Source of the DNA: an uncultured delta proteobacterium | GTDB lineage: Bacteria; Myxococcota_A; Polyangia; Haliangiales; Haliangiaceae | Direction: 5' to 3' | NCBI GenBank assembly: GCA_900696455.1 | Contig: CAADGB010000048.1 | Location: forward strand, 1-53,384 | Length of the DNA: 53,384 bases | Shown: piece by piece, positions 16,552 through 31,914 of the stretch | Layout of the letters: each line of letters starts with the position of its first letter | Position numbering within the stretch: position 1 is the stretch's first letter | Translations under genes and position numbers: made by a program | The notes under the pieces: model-generated | Database searches by the model: none | Seen by the model: only the letters and a program-made list of their open reading frames with translations | What the model was told of the DNA's origin: nothing

Positions 16552-17934
16552 ATGCGCGCTTCCCGGCTCGTGATCCTCCTCGCCGCCGCGCCGCTGGCCG
16601 TGGCCTGCGGCGGCACCGGCGTGGGTGACGGCGACGGCGGCAACGGCGACGGCGGCGGCGGCACCGACGCCTGCGTCGGCCTCGAGTGCTTCCAGGTGAG
16701 CTGCCCGGCCGGCGGCACCACCACCGTCAGCGGCACCGTGTTCGCCCCCAACGGCACCCTCCCGCTCTACAACGTCACGGTCTACGTCCCCAACGGCGCC
16801 GTCGAGGCCCTGCCCTCCGGTGCGACCTGCGATCGCTGCGGCCAGCCGCTGTCGGGCAACCCGCTCGTCCAGGCGGTGACCGACACCGAGGGCAAGTTCG
16901 TGCTCGAGAACGTGCCGGTCACCGACGACGTGCCGCTGGTGATCCAGGTCGGCAAGTGGCGGCGGCAGGTGACGCTGCCGGCGGTGACCGCGTGCAGCGA
17001 CACGCCGCTGCCGGGGGCGATCACCCGGCTGCCCCGCAACCAGGGCGAGGGCGACATCCCGCAGATGGCCCTCACCACCGGCAGCGCCGACGCCCTCGAG
17101 TGCCTGCTGCGCAAGATCGGGCTCGACGACGCCGAGTTCACCAACGCCAGCGGCAGCGGCCGCGTCCACCTCTACACCGGCAACGGCACGCCGCGCTTCA
17201 ACGGCGCGCTCGGCGGCGCCAGCTTCGCCGACGCCCAGACCCTGTGGGACACCACCGCGCACCTCCAGCCCTACGACGTCGCGTTCCTGTCGTGCGAGGG
17301 CAGCCAGCGCACCGGCACCAAGCCGGTGACCGCGCGCCAGGCCCTGTCCGACTACACCGACCTCGGCGGCCGCGTGTTCATGTCGCACTGGCACAACGTC
17401 TGGGTCGAGCAGGGGCCGCAGCCGTGGCCGACGACGATCACCCCCAACCACCTGCCCGACCTCAACAACATCACCGCCGACATCAACACCGGCTTCGCCA
17501 AGGGCGCGGCCCTGGCCGAGTGGCTGGTCAACGTCGGCGGCTCGACCCAGCTCGGCCGCATCGCCATCACCGCCGCCCAGCACACCGTGCAGGCGGTCAA
17601 CGCCGCCACCACCGAGCGCTGGATCTCGCTGGCCACCACCGCCAACAACCAGCCGAGCGTCCAGTACTACCAGTTCACCACCCCGCTCACCGTCGACGAG
17701 GCCCAGCGCTGCGGCAAGGTCGTGTTCAGCGACATCCACGTCTCGGCCGGCGACAGCTCCAGCAGCAGCACCCAGTTCCCCAACGGCTGCACCACGACGA
17801 CGATGTCGCCGCAGGAGAAGGTGCTGGCGTTCATGATCTTCGACATCGCCTCGTGCGTCGGCCCGCCCATCGGCCGCGAGGTGCCGGCCCCGGCGGCGGC
17901 GAGCGAGCCGGCGGCGGCGACCGCCGCGCCCTGA
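16552..17934 (+). CDS. lipoprotein with carboxypeptidase-regulatory-like domain
   Basis: A 460-aa protein starting at ATG 16552 with GGAAGGAG upstream. The signal peptide ends PLAVAC-GG, a clear lipobox, followed by a Gly/Asp linker. Residues about 50-160 look like a carboxypeptidase-regulatory/Ig-like fold (SGTVFAPNGTLPLYNVTVYV). The remainder has motifs of an alpha/beta domain (YDVAFLSCEG, GGRVFMSHWHNVW) resembling a ThuA/glutamine-amidotransferase-like fold, without a clear active site. Convergent with the prepilin peptidase. Function unknown. Confidence 0.78.
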   Translation: MRASRLVILLAAAPLAVACGGTGVGDGDGGNGDGGGGTDACVGLECFQVSCPAGGTTTVSGTVFAPNGTLPLYNVTVYVPNGAVEALPSGATCDRCGQPLSGNPLVQAVTDTEGKFVLENVPVTDDVPLVIQVGKWRRQVTLPAVTACSDTPLPGAITRLPRNQGEGDIPQMALTTGSADALECLLRKIGLDDAEFTNASGSGRVHLYTGNGTPRFNGALGGASFADAQTLWDTTAHLQPYDVAFLSCEGSQRTGTKPVTARQALSDYTDLGGRVFMSHWHNVWVEQGPQPWPTTITPNHLPDLNNITADINTGFAKGAALAEWLVNVGGSTQLGRIAITAAQHTVQAVNAATTERWISLATTANNQPSVQYYQFTTPLTVDEAQRCGKVVFSDIHVSAGDSSSSSTQFPNGCTTTTMSPQEKVLAFMIFDIASCVGPPIGREVPAPAAASEPAAATAAP

Positions 17935-17946
17935 TCACGCGATCAG
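17931..17946. terminator. palindrome between convergent genes
   Basis: CTGATC-ACGC-GATCAG lies exactly where two convergent genes end and contains both stop codons (TGA on each strand). The 6-bp stem could work as a weak two-way terminator. It has no T-run, and the symmetry could come simply from facing stop codons. Confidence 0.3.
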
Positions 17947-19115
17947 AGCCCGAGCCGGAACATCACGTAGGGCTCGGCGAACCACCAGAAGAGCGCCGTC
18001 ACCGCCAGGAACGGGCCGAACGGCAGGGCGCCGGGGGCGAGGTCGTCGTCGGCCTGGTGGGCCTCGTCGACGCCGGCGGCGGCCGGCTCGTCGCCCCGCG
18101 CCGCGCGCGCGTCCGCCGGCTCCGGCCCGTCGGTCAGGCCGAGGAAGTCGTCGGCGAGCGCCAGCGCGACGAGCGCCAGCGCGGCGATCCATGGCGGCAG
18201 CGGCGTCAGGAGCACCGCGGCCACCGCCGCGGCGACCACCGCCAGCGACCACAGCGCCAGCCGGCGCTCGGCCCACGGCACCGGCGGCGGTGGGGCGTCG
18301 GCGTCCGCGCCGTCCGCCCCGTCCCCGCCCTCGCCGTCGGCGGCGCCGTCCGCGCCCGCGCCGCGGCCGAGCGCGCCGCGCACCAGCATCGCCGGCACCA
18401 CGACGACCACCGCCACCGCGGCGCCGCCGAACAGCGCCACCACCGGCCCCTTCCAGCCCAGGAGCGCCCCCACCACCGCCAGCAGCTTGCCGTCGCCCAT
18501 GCCCAGGCCGTGCTTGCCGCGCAGGAGCAGGAACAGGTCGGCGACCACCCGCACCAGCGCCAGGCCGACCGCGGCGCCGATCAGGCCGTCGGTCCAGGTC
18601 CGCTCGGGCAGGACCACGCCCAGGGCATAGAACCCGGCCACGGACGGCAAGGTCAGGCGGTCGAGGATCAGCATGTGATCGAGGTCGATGAAGATGACGA
18701 CCACCATCGTCCACGCGAAGGCCGCGCCGATCGCCGCGCGCACCACGCGCAGGTCGAGCGGCTCGAGGGCGGCGCGGGCGTCGACCGCGAACCACCACAC
18801 CGTCGCGAACAGGAGGCCGGTGAGCGCCTCGACCAGGAGGTAGCGAGCCGAGAACTGGGTGCCGCAGTCGCGGCAGCGGCCGCGCAGCCACAGCCAGGCC
18901 AGGATCGGCACGTTGTCGTACCAGCGCACCGGCTTGCCGCAGGCGCCGCAGCGCGACCCCGGCGCCACCACCGACTGGCCGTGGGGGTGCTCGGGCGACG
19001 GCGGCCAGCGGTAGATGCAGACGTTGGCGAAGCTGCCCCACAGCGCGCCGAGGACGAAGGCGGCCGCGAGCGCGGCCGGGCTCGTGGCCAGCGCCTCGAG
19101 CTGCGCCGTCTCCAT
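17943..19115 (-). CDS. pilD: prepilin peptidase (A24 family, type IV pilin/secretion)
   Basis: A 390-aa polytopic membrane aspartyl protease that cleaves and N-methylates type IV prepilins. The N-terminal methylation domain starts with LGALWGSFANVCIYRWP and has the zinc pairs CGAC (56-59) and CRDC (81-84). The catalytic aspartates are Asp144/146 in IDLDHM and Asp208 in GMGDGK. It is longer than usual (about 290) because of a hydrophilic Gly/Asp/Ala-rich insert around 250-285 and an extra charged C-terminal loop plus helix. No pilin genes are adjacent. Confidence 0.92.
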   Translation of the reverse strand: METAQLEALATSPAALAAAFVLGALWGSFANVCIYRWPPSPEHPHGQSVVAPGSRCGACGKPVRWYDNVPILAWLWLRGRCRDCGTQFSARYLLVEALTGLLFATVWWFAVDARAALEPLDLRVVRAAIGAAFAWTMVVVIFIDLDHMLILDRLTLPSVAGFYALGVVLPERTWTDGLIGAAVGLALVRVVADLFLLLRGKHGLGMGDGKLLAVVGALLGWKGPVVALFGGAAVAVVVVVPAMLVRGALGRGAGADGAADGEGGDGADGADADAPPPPVPWAERRLALWSLAVVAAAVAAVLLTPLPPWIAALALVALALADDFLGLTDGPEPADARAARGDEPAAAGVDEAHQADDDLAPGALPFGPFLAVTALFWWFAEPYVMFRLGL

Positions 19116-19180
19116 CGCCGTGACGGTAGCACGCCGTCGGGGCGATTGACCGCGACCGGGGCGGACGCTATCAACCAGGG

Positions 19181-20109
<929 letters not shown>

Positions 20110-20113
<4 letters not shown>

Positions 20114-20898
20114 GCGAGCTCGTCCTCCGCCGCGACTACCTCGGCGCGCACCGCCGCCTCGCCGTCGGCCGCGCCCTGGCCGCCGCCCTGGCCGGGCTGG
20201 TGCCGGTGCCGCTCCTCGACGACTACCTGCTCGAGGCCACGATGGGCGGCGCCTACAAACGCATCGCCGCCGATCACAAGATCGACCTGGCGCCGCTCGC
20301 CGTGAAGAACCTGGTCCACGGCAAGACCCGGCCCAAGCCCTGGTACGAGCTGACCGGCACCGCGATCGCCGGCCGCCTGGCGCCCCGGACCTGGCGCCGG
20401 GCGCTGATCGCCCTGGCCGCGGTGCGCCGCGCCCAGGCCGCCGGCGACGCCTTCGCCACCCTCACCGTCTTCGATCACTACTGCGCGCGGATCCACACCG
20501 GCCTCGGCCTCGACGGCGCGCGCGCCCTCGAGGTCCGCGCGCTCATCCGCCGCGCCCTGGCCGAGACCCCGGGCGGGCTGTCGTTCGCGCCCTTCCGCAA
20601 GGGCGCGCTGGCGGCGGCGCGGCTGGCGGCCAGGGCGCCGCTCACCCTGGCCGACCGGGCCTCGGGCGGCCGCCTGCGCCGGCTGCTCGACCGCGGCGGC
20701 GACGTCGCCGAGGCCGAGGCCGTCGACGAGGTCGACGCCCTGGTCGAGCACGAGCTGGCCGAGACCGACGGCGCGCTGGCCCGCGCGGTCGCCGCCATCG
20801 AGCTCCAGCTCACCGCCGAGGTCAACCCGTTCCTCGACGACGCCATCGAGCGCTTCGACGCCCTGTGGCGGGCCCACGCCAGCATGGACCGGCCGTGA
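20110..20898 (+). CDS. conserved hypothetical protein upstream of proB
   Basis: A 262-aa protein rich in Ala, Arg and Leu. Residues 20-45 (AAALAGLVPVPLLDDYLLEA) could be a membrane-associated or hairpin segment. The C-terminal half is mostly helical with acidic residues (VAEAEAVDEVDALVEHELAE). The family is not recognised. Its start overlaps the lipoprotein stop (ATGA), and its stop overlaps the proB start (GTGA), which fixes it in this operon. Confidence 0.62.
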
Positions 20899-22046
20899 CC
20901 ACCGACGCGCCCATCCCCGGGGCCGGCGGCGCGGTCGCCGCCGAGCGCGCCGAGCTGGCCGCCGCCCGCCGCGTCGTGGTCAAGATCGGCAGCCGGCTCC
21001 TGGCCGAGAGCCCGGCGGGGCGACCGGCGGCCATCGCCGACCAGGTCGCGGTCCTGCGCCGGCGGGGGGTCGAGGTCGTGATCGTGTCGTCGGGCGCCAT
21101 CGCCATGGGGGTCAAGGCCCTGCGCCTGCCGGCGCGCCCCGCCGACCTGCCCGGCCTGCAGGCCGCGGCCGCGGTCGGGCAGAGCCGGCTGATGCAGCAC
21201 TGGCAGCACGCCTTCGCCCCCCACGACCTGCTGATCGGTCAGGTCCTGCTCACCCACGACGACCTCGGCGACCGCCGCCGCTTCCTGTCGGCGCGCCTCA
21301 CCCTGCGCGCGCTGCTCGATCGGGGCGTGGTGCCCATCATCAACGAGAACGACACCGTGGCCGTCGAGGAGATCAAGTTCGGCGACAACGATCAGCTCGC
21401 GGCGCTGGTGTCGAGCCTGGTCTCGGCCGACGCCCTCGTCATCCTCACCGACGTCGACGGGGTGTGGGACGCCCGCGGCCAGCGCATCCCGGTGGTGCGC
21501 GACGTCGAGCGCGAGGCCGCGCCGGTCGCCGGCAAGAGCGTGGGCGACGGCGTCGGCTCGGGCGGCATGGCCTCCAAGGTGCAGTCGGCGCGCACCGTCA
21601 CCCGCCTCGGCATCCCGGCGGTGGTCGCCCCCGGGCGCGAGCCGCAGATCCTGGGCCAGGTGCTGGCCGGGGCCGACCGCGGCACGGTCTTCCTGCCCGG
21701 CCACACCGGCGGCGCCCGCCCGGTCAGCCAGCGCAAGCACTGGATCGCCTACGGCCCGCGGCCCACCGGCCGCCTCCACGTCGACGACGGCGCCCGCCGC
21801 GCCCTGGTCGAGGCCGGCAAGAGCCTGCTCCCCCGCGGCATCACCGCGGTCGAGGGCGAGTTCGACGCCGGCGAGACCGTGAGCGTGGTCGCGGCCGACG
21901 GCACCGAGCTGGCCCGCGGCCTGGCCGCCTACGACGCCGCCGCCCTGCGCCGGATCCGGGGCTTGCATTCGTCCGACTTCGAGGCGACGCTGGGGTACAG
22001 GTCCCTCGACGAAGCCATCCACCGCGACGACCTCGTGCTCCTGTGA
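20895..22046 (+). CDS. proB: glutamate 5-kinase
   Basis: A 383-aa enzyme that phosphorylates L-glutamate, the first step to proline and to glutamate-5-semialdehyde. The amino-acid-kinase domain has VVKIGSRLL near residue 33, VSSGAIAMGVK, NENDTVAVEEIKFGDND and TDVDGVW. The C-terminal PUA domain spans about 290-383. GTG 20895 was chosen because it overlaps the upstream stop and sits just before the domain. It is followed four bases later by proA. It also supplies the precursor a CarB-type enzyme needs, though its context is housekeeping. Confidence 0.96.
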   Translation: MTTDAPIPGAGGAVAAERAELAAARRVVVKIGSRLLAESPAGRPAAIADQVAVLRRRGVEVVIVSSGAIAMGVKALRLPARPADLPGLQAAAAVGQSRLMQHWQHAFAPHDLLIGQVLLTHDDLGDRRRFLSARLTLRALLDRGVVPIINENDTVAVEEIKFGDNDQLAALVSSLVSADALVILTDVDGVWDARGQRIPVVRDVEREAAPVAGKSVGDGVGSGGMASKVQSARTVTRLGIPAVVAPGREPQILGQVLAGADRGTVFLPGHTGGARPVSQRKHWIAYGPRPTGRLHVDDGARRALVEAGKSLLPRGITAVEGEFDAGETVSVVAADGTELARGLAAYDAAALRRIRGLHSSDFEATLGYRSLDEAIHRDDLVLL

Positions 22047-22050
22047 ACCC

Positions 22051-23316
22051 GTGACAGCGCCCGCCACCCCTGACCTGCGCGAGCTCGCGCGGCAGGCGCG
22101 CGCCGCGGCCCGGGTGGTGGCGCGGGCCCCGGCCGAGGTCCGCCACCGCGCGCTCGTCGCCATCGCCGGCGAGCTGCGCGCCCGCGCCGCGTCGATCCTC
22201 GACGCCAACGCCGGCGACGTCGCGACCGGCCAGGCCCGCGGCCTGTCGGCGGCCATGCTCGATCGCCTGCGCCTCGATCCCGGCCGCCTCGAGGCCGTCG
22301 CCGGCGCCGTCCTCGCCATCGCCGACCAGCCCGAGCTGGTCGGCCGCGTCGAGCGCGCCGAGCCCCGTGCCGACGGCCTCGAGCTCGCCCGCATGCGCAT
22401 CCCGCTGGGCGTGATCGCGATCGTCTACGAGTCGCGGCCCAACGTCACCGTCGACGCCGCCGCGCTCTGCCTCAAGGCCGGCAACGCCGCGATCCTGCGC
22501 GGCGGCTCCGAGGCCTTCGCCTCCAACCAGGCGCTGGGCGCGGCGATCGCCGCCGGCCTGGCCAGCGCCGGCCTGCCGCCGGCGGCGGTGACGCTGGTGC
22601 CGTCGACCGATCGCGACGCCATCCGCGAGCTGGTGCAGCTCGACGACCTCATCGACCTGTGCATCCCGCGCGGCGGCGAGGGCCTCATCCGCTACGTCGC
22701 CGAGCACGCCCGGGTCCCGGTCATCAAGCACTACAAGGGCGTGTGCCACCTCTACGTCCACGCCGCCGCCGACCTCGACATGGCGCTCGCCCTGGCCGAG
22801 AACGGCAAGGTCCAGCGCCCCGGCGTGTGCAACGCGATCGAGACCATCCTCGTCGATCGCGCGGTGGCGCCGGCGTTCGTGCCGCGGCTGGCGGCGCGCT
22901 TCGCCGAGCTCGGGGTCGAGGTCCGCGGCGACGCGACCGTGCGCGCCCTCGGCGGCGCCGCGATCGTGGCCGCCACCGACGACGACTGGGCGGCGGAGTA
23001 CCTCGACCTCATCGTCGCCGTGCGCGTGGTCGACGACCTCGACGCCGCCCTCGCCCACATCGAGCGCTGGGGCTCCGATCACACCGAGAGCATCGTCACC
23101 GCCGACGACGCCGCCGCCGCGCGCTTCCTGCGCGAGGTCGGCTCGTCGACCGTCATGCACAACGCCTCGACCCGCTTCGCCGACGGCGGCCAGCTCGGCC
23201 TCGGCGCCGAGATCGGCATCTCGACCACCCGGCTCCACGCCTACGGCCCGATGGGCGCCGAGGGCCTGACCACCACCAAGTTCATCGTCCGCGGCCAGGG
23301 CCACGTGCGGACCTGA
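22051..23316 (+). CDS. proA: glutamate-5-semialdehyde dehydrogenase (gamma-glutamyl phosphate reductase)
   Basis: A 421-aa NADPH-dependent enzyme of the aldehyde dehydrogenase superfamily that reduces gamma-glutamyl phosphate to glutamate-5-semialdehyde. Recognisable segments are RIPLGVIAIVYESRPNVT, KAGNAAILRGGSEA, the catalytic Cys in QRPGVCNAIET (near residue 260) and HNASTRFADGG. Length is normal for ProA. It starts at GTG 22051, four bases after proB, and precedes rsfS and rlmH. Confidence 0.97.
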   Translation: MTAPATPDLRELARQARAAARVVARAPAEVRHRALVAIAGELRARAASILDANAGDVATGQARGLSAAMLDRLRLDPGRLEAVAGAVLAIADQPELVGRVERAEPRADGLELARMRIPLGVIAIVYESRPNVTVDAAALCLKAGNAAILRGGSEAFASNQALGAAIAAGLASAGLPPAAVTLVPSTDRDAIRELVQLDDLIDLCIPRGGEGLIRYVAEHARVPVIKHYKGVCHLYVHAAADLDMALALAENGKVQRPGVCNAIETILVDRAVAPAFVPRLAARFAELGVEVRGDATVRALGGAAIVAATDDDWAAEYLDLIVAVRVVDDLDAALAHIERWGSDHTESIVTADDAAAARFLREVGSSTVMHNASTRFADGGQLGLGAEIGISTTRLHAYGPMGAEGLTTTKFIVRGQGHVRT

Positions 23317-23323
23317 GGCTGCC

Positions 23324-23390
23324 GACGACCCGACGACCCCCGTCGACCCCCCGACGACCCCCGACGAGCCCGACGACCCCCGACGACCGG
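23324..23390. repeat. degenerate CCCGACGA tandem repeats
   Basis: The proA-rsfS gap consists of imperfect copies of CGACGACCC/CCCGACGA. GGAAGGA at 23390-23396 follows, as the likely ribosome-binding site of rsfS, about 11 bases before the ATG. It looks like slippage-generated filler. Confidence 0.6.
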
Positions 23391-23407
23391 AAGGAAGCAC
23401 GACCTGG

Positions 23408-23923
23408 ATGAGCAAGGACGGCAAGGATGGCAAGGACGACCCCGCGCGACAGCGGGAGACCGACCCCGATCGCGACCCGCGACCGGCGCGCGCGCGCCTG
23501 GGGGCGGGCGGTGACTCGAGCGGCGACGGCGCGCCGCGCGCCGACGACGCCGGCCTGGCCGGCGCCCTGCGCGCGCTCGAGCTCGGCCTGGGCAAGAAGG
23601 GGCTGGAGCCGGTGCTGCTCGACGTCCGCGGCCTGTGCACCTACTGCAACTACCAGCTCGTGCTGAGCGGCCGCTCCGACCGTCAGGTCGAGGCCATCAG
23701 CGAGGGGATCGTGGTCGGCCTCAAGCAGGAGGGCGTGCGCGCGCTGTCGACCGAGGGCAAGAAGTCGGGGCAGTGGGCGCTGCTCGACTTCGGCGACTTC
23801 GTCGTCCACGTCTTCCACCACCCCGCGCGCGAGCACTACGACCTCGAGGGGCTGTGGGTCGACGCGCCGCGGGTGCCGATCGAGGGCCCGGCCGACGCCC
23901 GGGTCCAGGCCGACGAGTACTGA
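23408..23923 (+). CDS. rsfS: ribosomal silencing factor
   Basis: A 171-aa protein. Residues about 50-160 are the RsfS/DUF143 domain: LDVRGLCTYCNYQLVLSGRSDRQ, GQWALLDFGDFVVHVFH and REHYDLEGLW. It binds ribosomal protein uL14 and blocks subunit joining during starvation. The first 45 residues are a charged Asp/Arg/Lys-rich extension absent from typical members (about 105-130 aa). It is likely disordered, or the true start is internal. It lies in the conserved proBA-rsfS-rlmH order. Confidence 0.93.
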   Translation: MSKDGKDGKDDPARQRETDPDRDPRPARARLGAGGDSSGDGAPRADDAGLAGALRALELGLGKKGLEPVLLDVRGLCTYCNYQLVLSGRSDRQVEAISEGIVVGLKQEGVRALSTEGKKSGQWALLDFGDFVVHVFHHPAREHYDLEGLWVDAPRVPIEGPADARVQADEY

Positions 23924-23942
23924 TGGCCGCGGGCGCGCCGGC

Positions 23943-24374
23943 GTGAAGCTCACGGTCGCGGTGGTGGGGCGGCTCAAGGAGGACTACCTGCGCGCCGCCG
24001 AGGACGAGTACCGCAAGCGGCTGCGTCCCTACTGCACCCTCGACGTCGTCGAGCACCGGTCGATCGAGGCGCTGCTGGCGGCCGCGCCCGCCCACGCCCA
24101 TCTCTACGCCTTCGACGAGCGCGGCGAGCTGCTGTCGTCGACCGAGCTCGCCCGCGACGTCCTGGCCGCCGAGGAGATGCACGGCGGGGGCGCGCCGGTG
24201 TGGTTCGTGATCGGCGGCGCCGATGGCCTCGGCGACGCCGCGCGCGCCCGCGCCCGCCGCCTGCTCGCCTTCGGTCGGCTCACGATCGCCCACCGCCTGG
24301 TGCGCGTGCTCGTCCTCGAGCAGCTCTACCGCGGCTTCAAGATCGCCCGCGGCGAGCCCTACCACCGCGAGTGA
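23943..24374 (+). CDS. rlmH: 23S rRNA pseudouridine-1915 N3-methyltransferase
   Basis: A 143-aa SPOUT-class methyltransferase, slightly shorter than the usual 155. Hallmarks are an N-terminal KLTVAVVGRLKEDYL, DERGELLSS, FVIGGADGLG and the knot region LTIAHRLVRVLVLEQLYRGFKIARGEPYHRE, which is diagnostic for RlmH. It modifies helix 69 of 23S rRNA on assembled ribosomes. The start is GTG 23943, 19 bases after rsfS. Confidence 0.96.
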   Translation: MKLTVAVVGRLKEDYLRAAEDEYRKRLRPYCTLDVVEHRSIEALLAAAPAHAHLYAFDERGELLSSTELARDVLAAEEMHGGGAPVWFVIGGADGLGDAARARARRLLAFGRLTIAHRLVRVLVLEQLYRGFKIARGEPYHRE

Positions 24375-24424
24375 CGGGGACGCGTGACGCCCGCGCGCGA
24401 CGGCGGCGGGTGACGTGGACGGTC

Positions 24425-24442
24425 GCGGGCGTCAGCGCCCGC
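24425..24442. terminator. hairpin between convergent rlmH and smpB
   Basis: GCGGGC-GTCAGC-GCCCGC forms a 6-bp GC stem overlapping the smpB stop codon. It is the only obvious hairpin between these convergent genes. There is no T-run, so its activity as a terminator is uncertain. Confidence 0.35.
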
Positions 24443-24911
24443 GCTTGATCGCGCGGTCGATCTCGCGTTGATCGTCGGCGGCGCGCTTGGCCTCGCGCTT
24501 GTCGTGCAGCTTCTTGTGGGTGCACAGGCCGAGCTCGACCTTGACGTGGGGCCCCTTCCAGTAGAGCGACAGCGGGATGAGCGTGAAGCCGCGCTCGCGG
24601 GTCCGGGTGCCCAGCTTGCCCAGCTCGGTCCGCGACAGCAGCAGCTTGCGCTTGCGCTTGACGTCGTGGTTCCAGCGGTTGGCCCACGGGTACTCGTTGA
24701 TCTGGACGCCGTAGAGCCAGCCCTCGCCCTTCTCGATCGCCGCCCAGCCGTCGGCGATCACCGCCTTGCCGTCGCGCAGCGACTTGACCTCGGAGCCGAC
24801 CAGCACCAGCCCGGCCTCCAGCCGCTCGTGGATGTGGAACTCGTGGGAGGCCTTGCGGTTGGTGGCGATGACCTTGACCACCGGCGCCGCGCCCTGTGCC
24901 GGCCGGGACAT
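24432..24911 (-). CDS. smpB: SsrA-binding protein
   Basis: A 159-aa protein that binds tmRNA and starts trans-translation on stalled ribosomes. Family motifs are visible: ATNRKASHEFHIHE, GLVLVGSEVKSLRDGKA, YPWANRWNHD (family: Y-x-x-AN-x-x-NH), RKLLLSRTEL, LIPLSLYWKG and a Lys/Arg-rich tail (KLHDKREAKRAADDQREIDRAIKRGR region) that enters the mRNA channel. Its RNA partner ssrA is at 51891 in this same window. Confidence 0.97.
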   Translation of the reverse strand: MSRPAQGAAPVVKVIATNRKASHEFHIHERLEAGLVLVGSEVKSLRDGKAVIADGWAAIEKGEGWLYGVQINEYPWANRWNHDVKRKRKLLLSRTELGKLGTRTRERGFTLIPLSLYWKGPHVKVELGLCTHKKLHDKREAKRAADDQREIDRAIKRGR

Positions 24912-25008
24912 CCGCTGCTTCTACCAGAGATCGCGCGCACTTGCACGAAGTGGTCACGAACGCACCGCCACCGCGCAACCGCGGGCGGCTCCGATCGAAA
25001 AGCCGGAC

Positions 25009-25728
25009 ATGACCGCCCTCGCCCGCGCCCTCGAGTTGCTCTACGTCCCGCGCTGCGCCGCCTGCGACGTCCGCGTCCCCGCCGGCCAGCCCCTGTGCCC
25101 GCCCTGCGCGTCGTCGCTGGTCGAGCTCGGCCCGGCCTGCCCGCGCTGCGCCGAGCCCCTGGCCGCGCCGCCGGCGGTGACCTGCGCCCGCTGCGCCCGC
25201 GGCGACTGGCCGCTGGAGTCGACGGCGGCGCCGTGGCGCTTCGGCGGCGACCTCGCCCGCGCCCTGCGCCGCCTCAAGTTCGAGCGCCGCCCCGACCTGG
25301 CGCGCGAGCTGGCGCCCCTGGTCACGCCCTTCCTGGCCGCGGTGGCGCGCGCCGGCGAGGTCGGCCTGGTGGTCCCGGTACCGCTGCACTGGCGGCGCCT
25401 GGCCGAGCGCGGCTTCAACCCGGCCCAGGCCCTGGTGGCCAGCGCCAGCAAGCGCGGCGAGCTCGCGGTCCCCGTCGACGCCGCGGCCCTGCGCCGGGTG
25501 CGCGCCACCGCCCCGCAGACCGGCCTCAGCGCCGCCGAGCGCGAACGCAACCTGCGCAAGGCCTTCCGGGTCGCGCCCCGGCACGTCCGCCGCGTCGCCG
25601 GTCGCCGCGTGCTCCTCGTCGACGACGTCATCACCACCGGGGCGACGCTGGCCGCCGCCGCCCGCGCCCTGCGCGACGCCGGCGCGCTGGCCGTGCTCGG
25701 CTTCGCGGTGGCGCGCGCCGGCGACTGA
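25009..25728 (+). CDS. comF: ComF-family phosphoribosyltransferase-like protein
   Basis: A 239-aa protein with the ComF arrangement. The N-terminal zinc-binding Cys pairs are CAAC, CPPC, CPRC and CARC. Then FGGDLARALRRLKFERRPDLA, VPVPLHWRRLAERGFNPAQ and the PRPP-binding loop VLLVDDVITTGAT near residue 205. ComF is linked to DNA uptake during competence, but the family is also found in non-competent bacteria. Divergent from smpB, convergent with the OmpA fusion. Confidence 0.93.
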   Translation: MTALARALELLYVPRCAACDVRVPAGQPLCPPCASSLVELGPACPRCAEPLAAPPAVTCARCARGDWPLESTAAPWRFGGDLARALRRLKFERRPDLARELAPLVTPFLAAVARAGEVGLVVPVPLHWRRLAERGFNPAQALVASASKRGELAVPVDAAALRRVRATAPQTGLSAAERERNLRKAFRVAPRHVRRVAGRRVLLVDDVITTGATLAAAARALRDAGALAVLGFAVARAGD

Positions 25729-25749
25729 GCGTGTGATTCCTTCACACGC
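25729..25749. terminator. strong hairpin directly after comF
   Basis: GCGTGTGA-TTCCT-TCACACGC is a perfect 8-bp stem with a 5-base loop that begins at the base after the comF stop codon. It lies between convergent genes (comF and the OmpA fusion) and probably ends transcription from one or both sides, though no T-tract follows. Confidence 0.6.
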
Positions 25750-25789
25750 GGGACGCCGCCGGTGGGCGTGGCCCCGGCGGGCGCCGCCG

Positions 25790-31738
<5,949 letters not shown>

Positions 31739-31914
31739 GAGTTCTCCCCGGAGGGCGCACCACGAGCGGGCGCCCGGCAAGGCGAAAATTGTACCGCCAA
31801 CGGGCGGATATCCCCAAGCCCGCGATGGGACCACCTGGCCTCGGCGGGCGTGCGCAACCGCGCGCCGTTCGCCGGGTTTCTGGCGGCCGTGGTCAGGCCG
31901 TGGTCAGGCCGTGG
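31739..31914. other. intergenic region upstream of the OmpA fusion
   Basis: A 176-base gap with both neighbours on the minus strand. It is slightly less GC-rich around 31785-31800 (AAAATTGTACC) and contains the tandem motif GTGGTCAGGCC repeated three times near 31888-31921, at the end of the neighbouring 794-aa gene. No clear promoter hexamer pair was found. Confidence 0.4.

Noticed and set aside
20895-23316. proBA as part of the beta-lactam cluster
   Set aside because: They sit in the widespread proBA-rsfS-rlmH housekeeping order, 14 kb away with unrelated genes between. The metabolic link is noted only as a low-interest finding.
23324-23390. A CRISPR-like repeat array before rsfS, and CRISPR arrays in general
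   Set aside because: The units are 8-9 bases and run together without spacers. No repeat-spacer structure or cas gene is present in the window.
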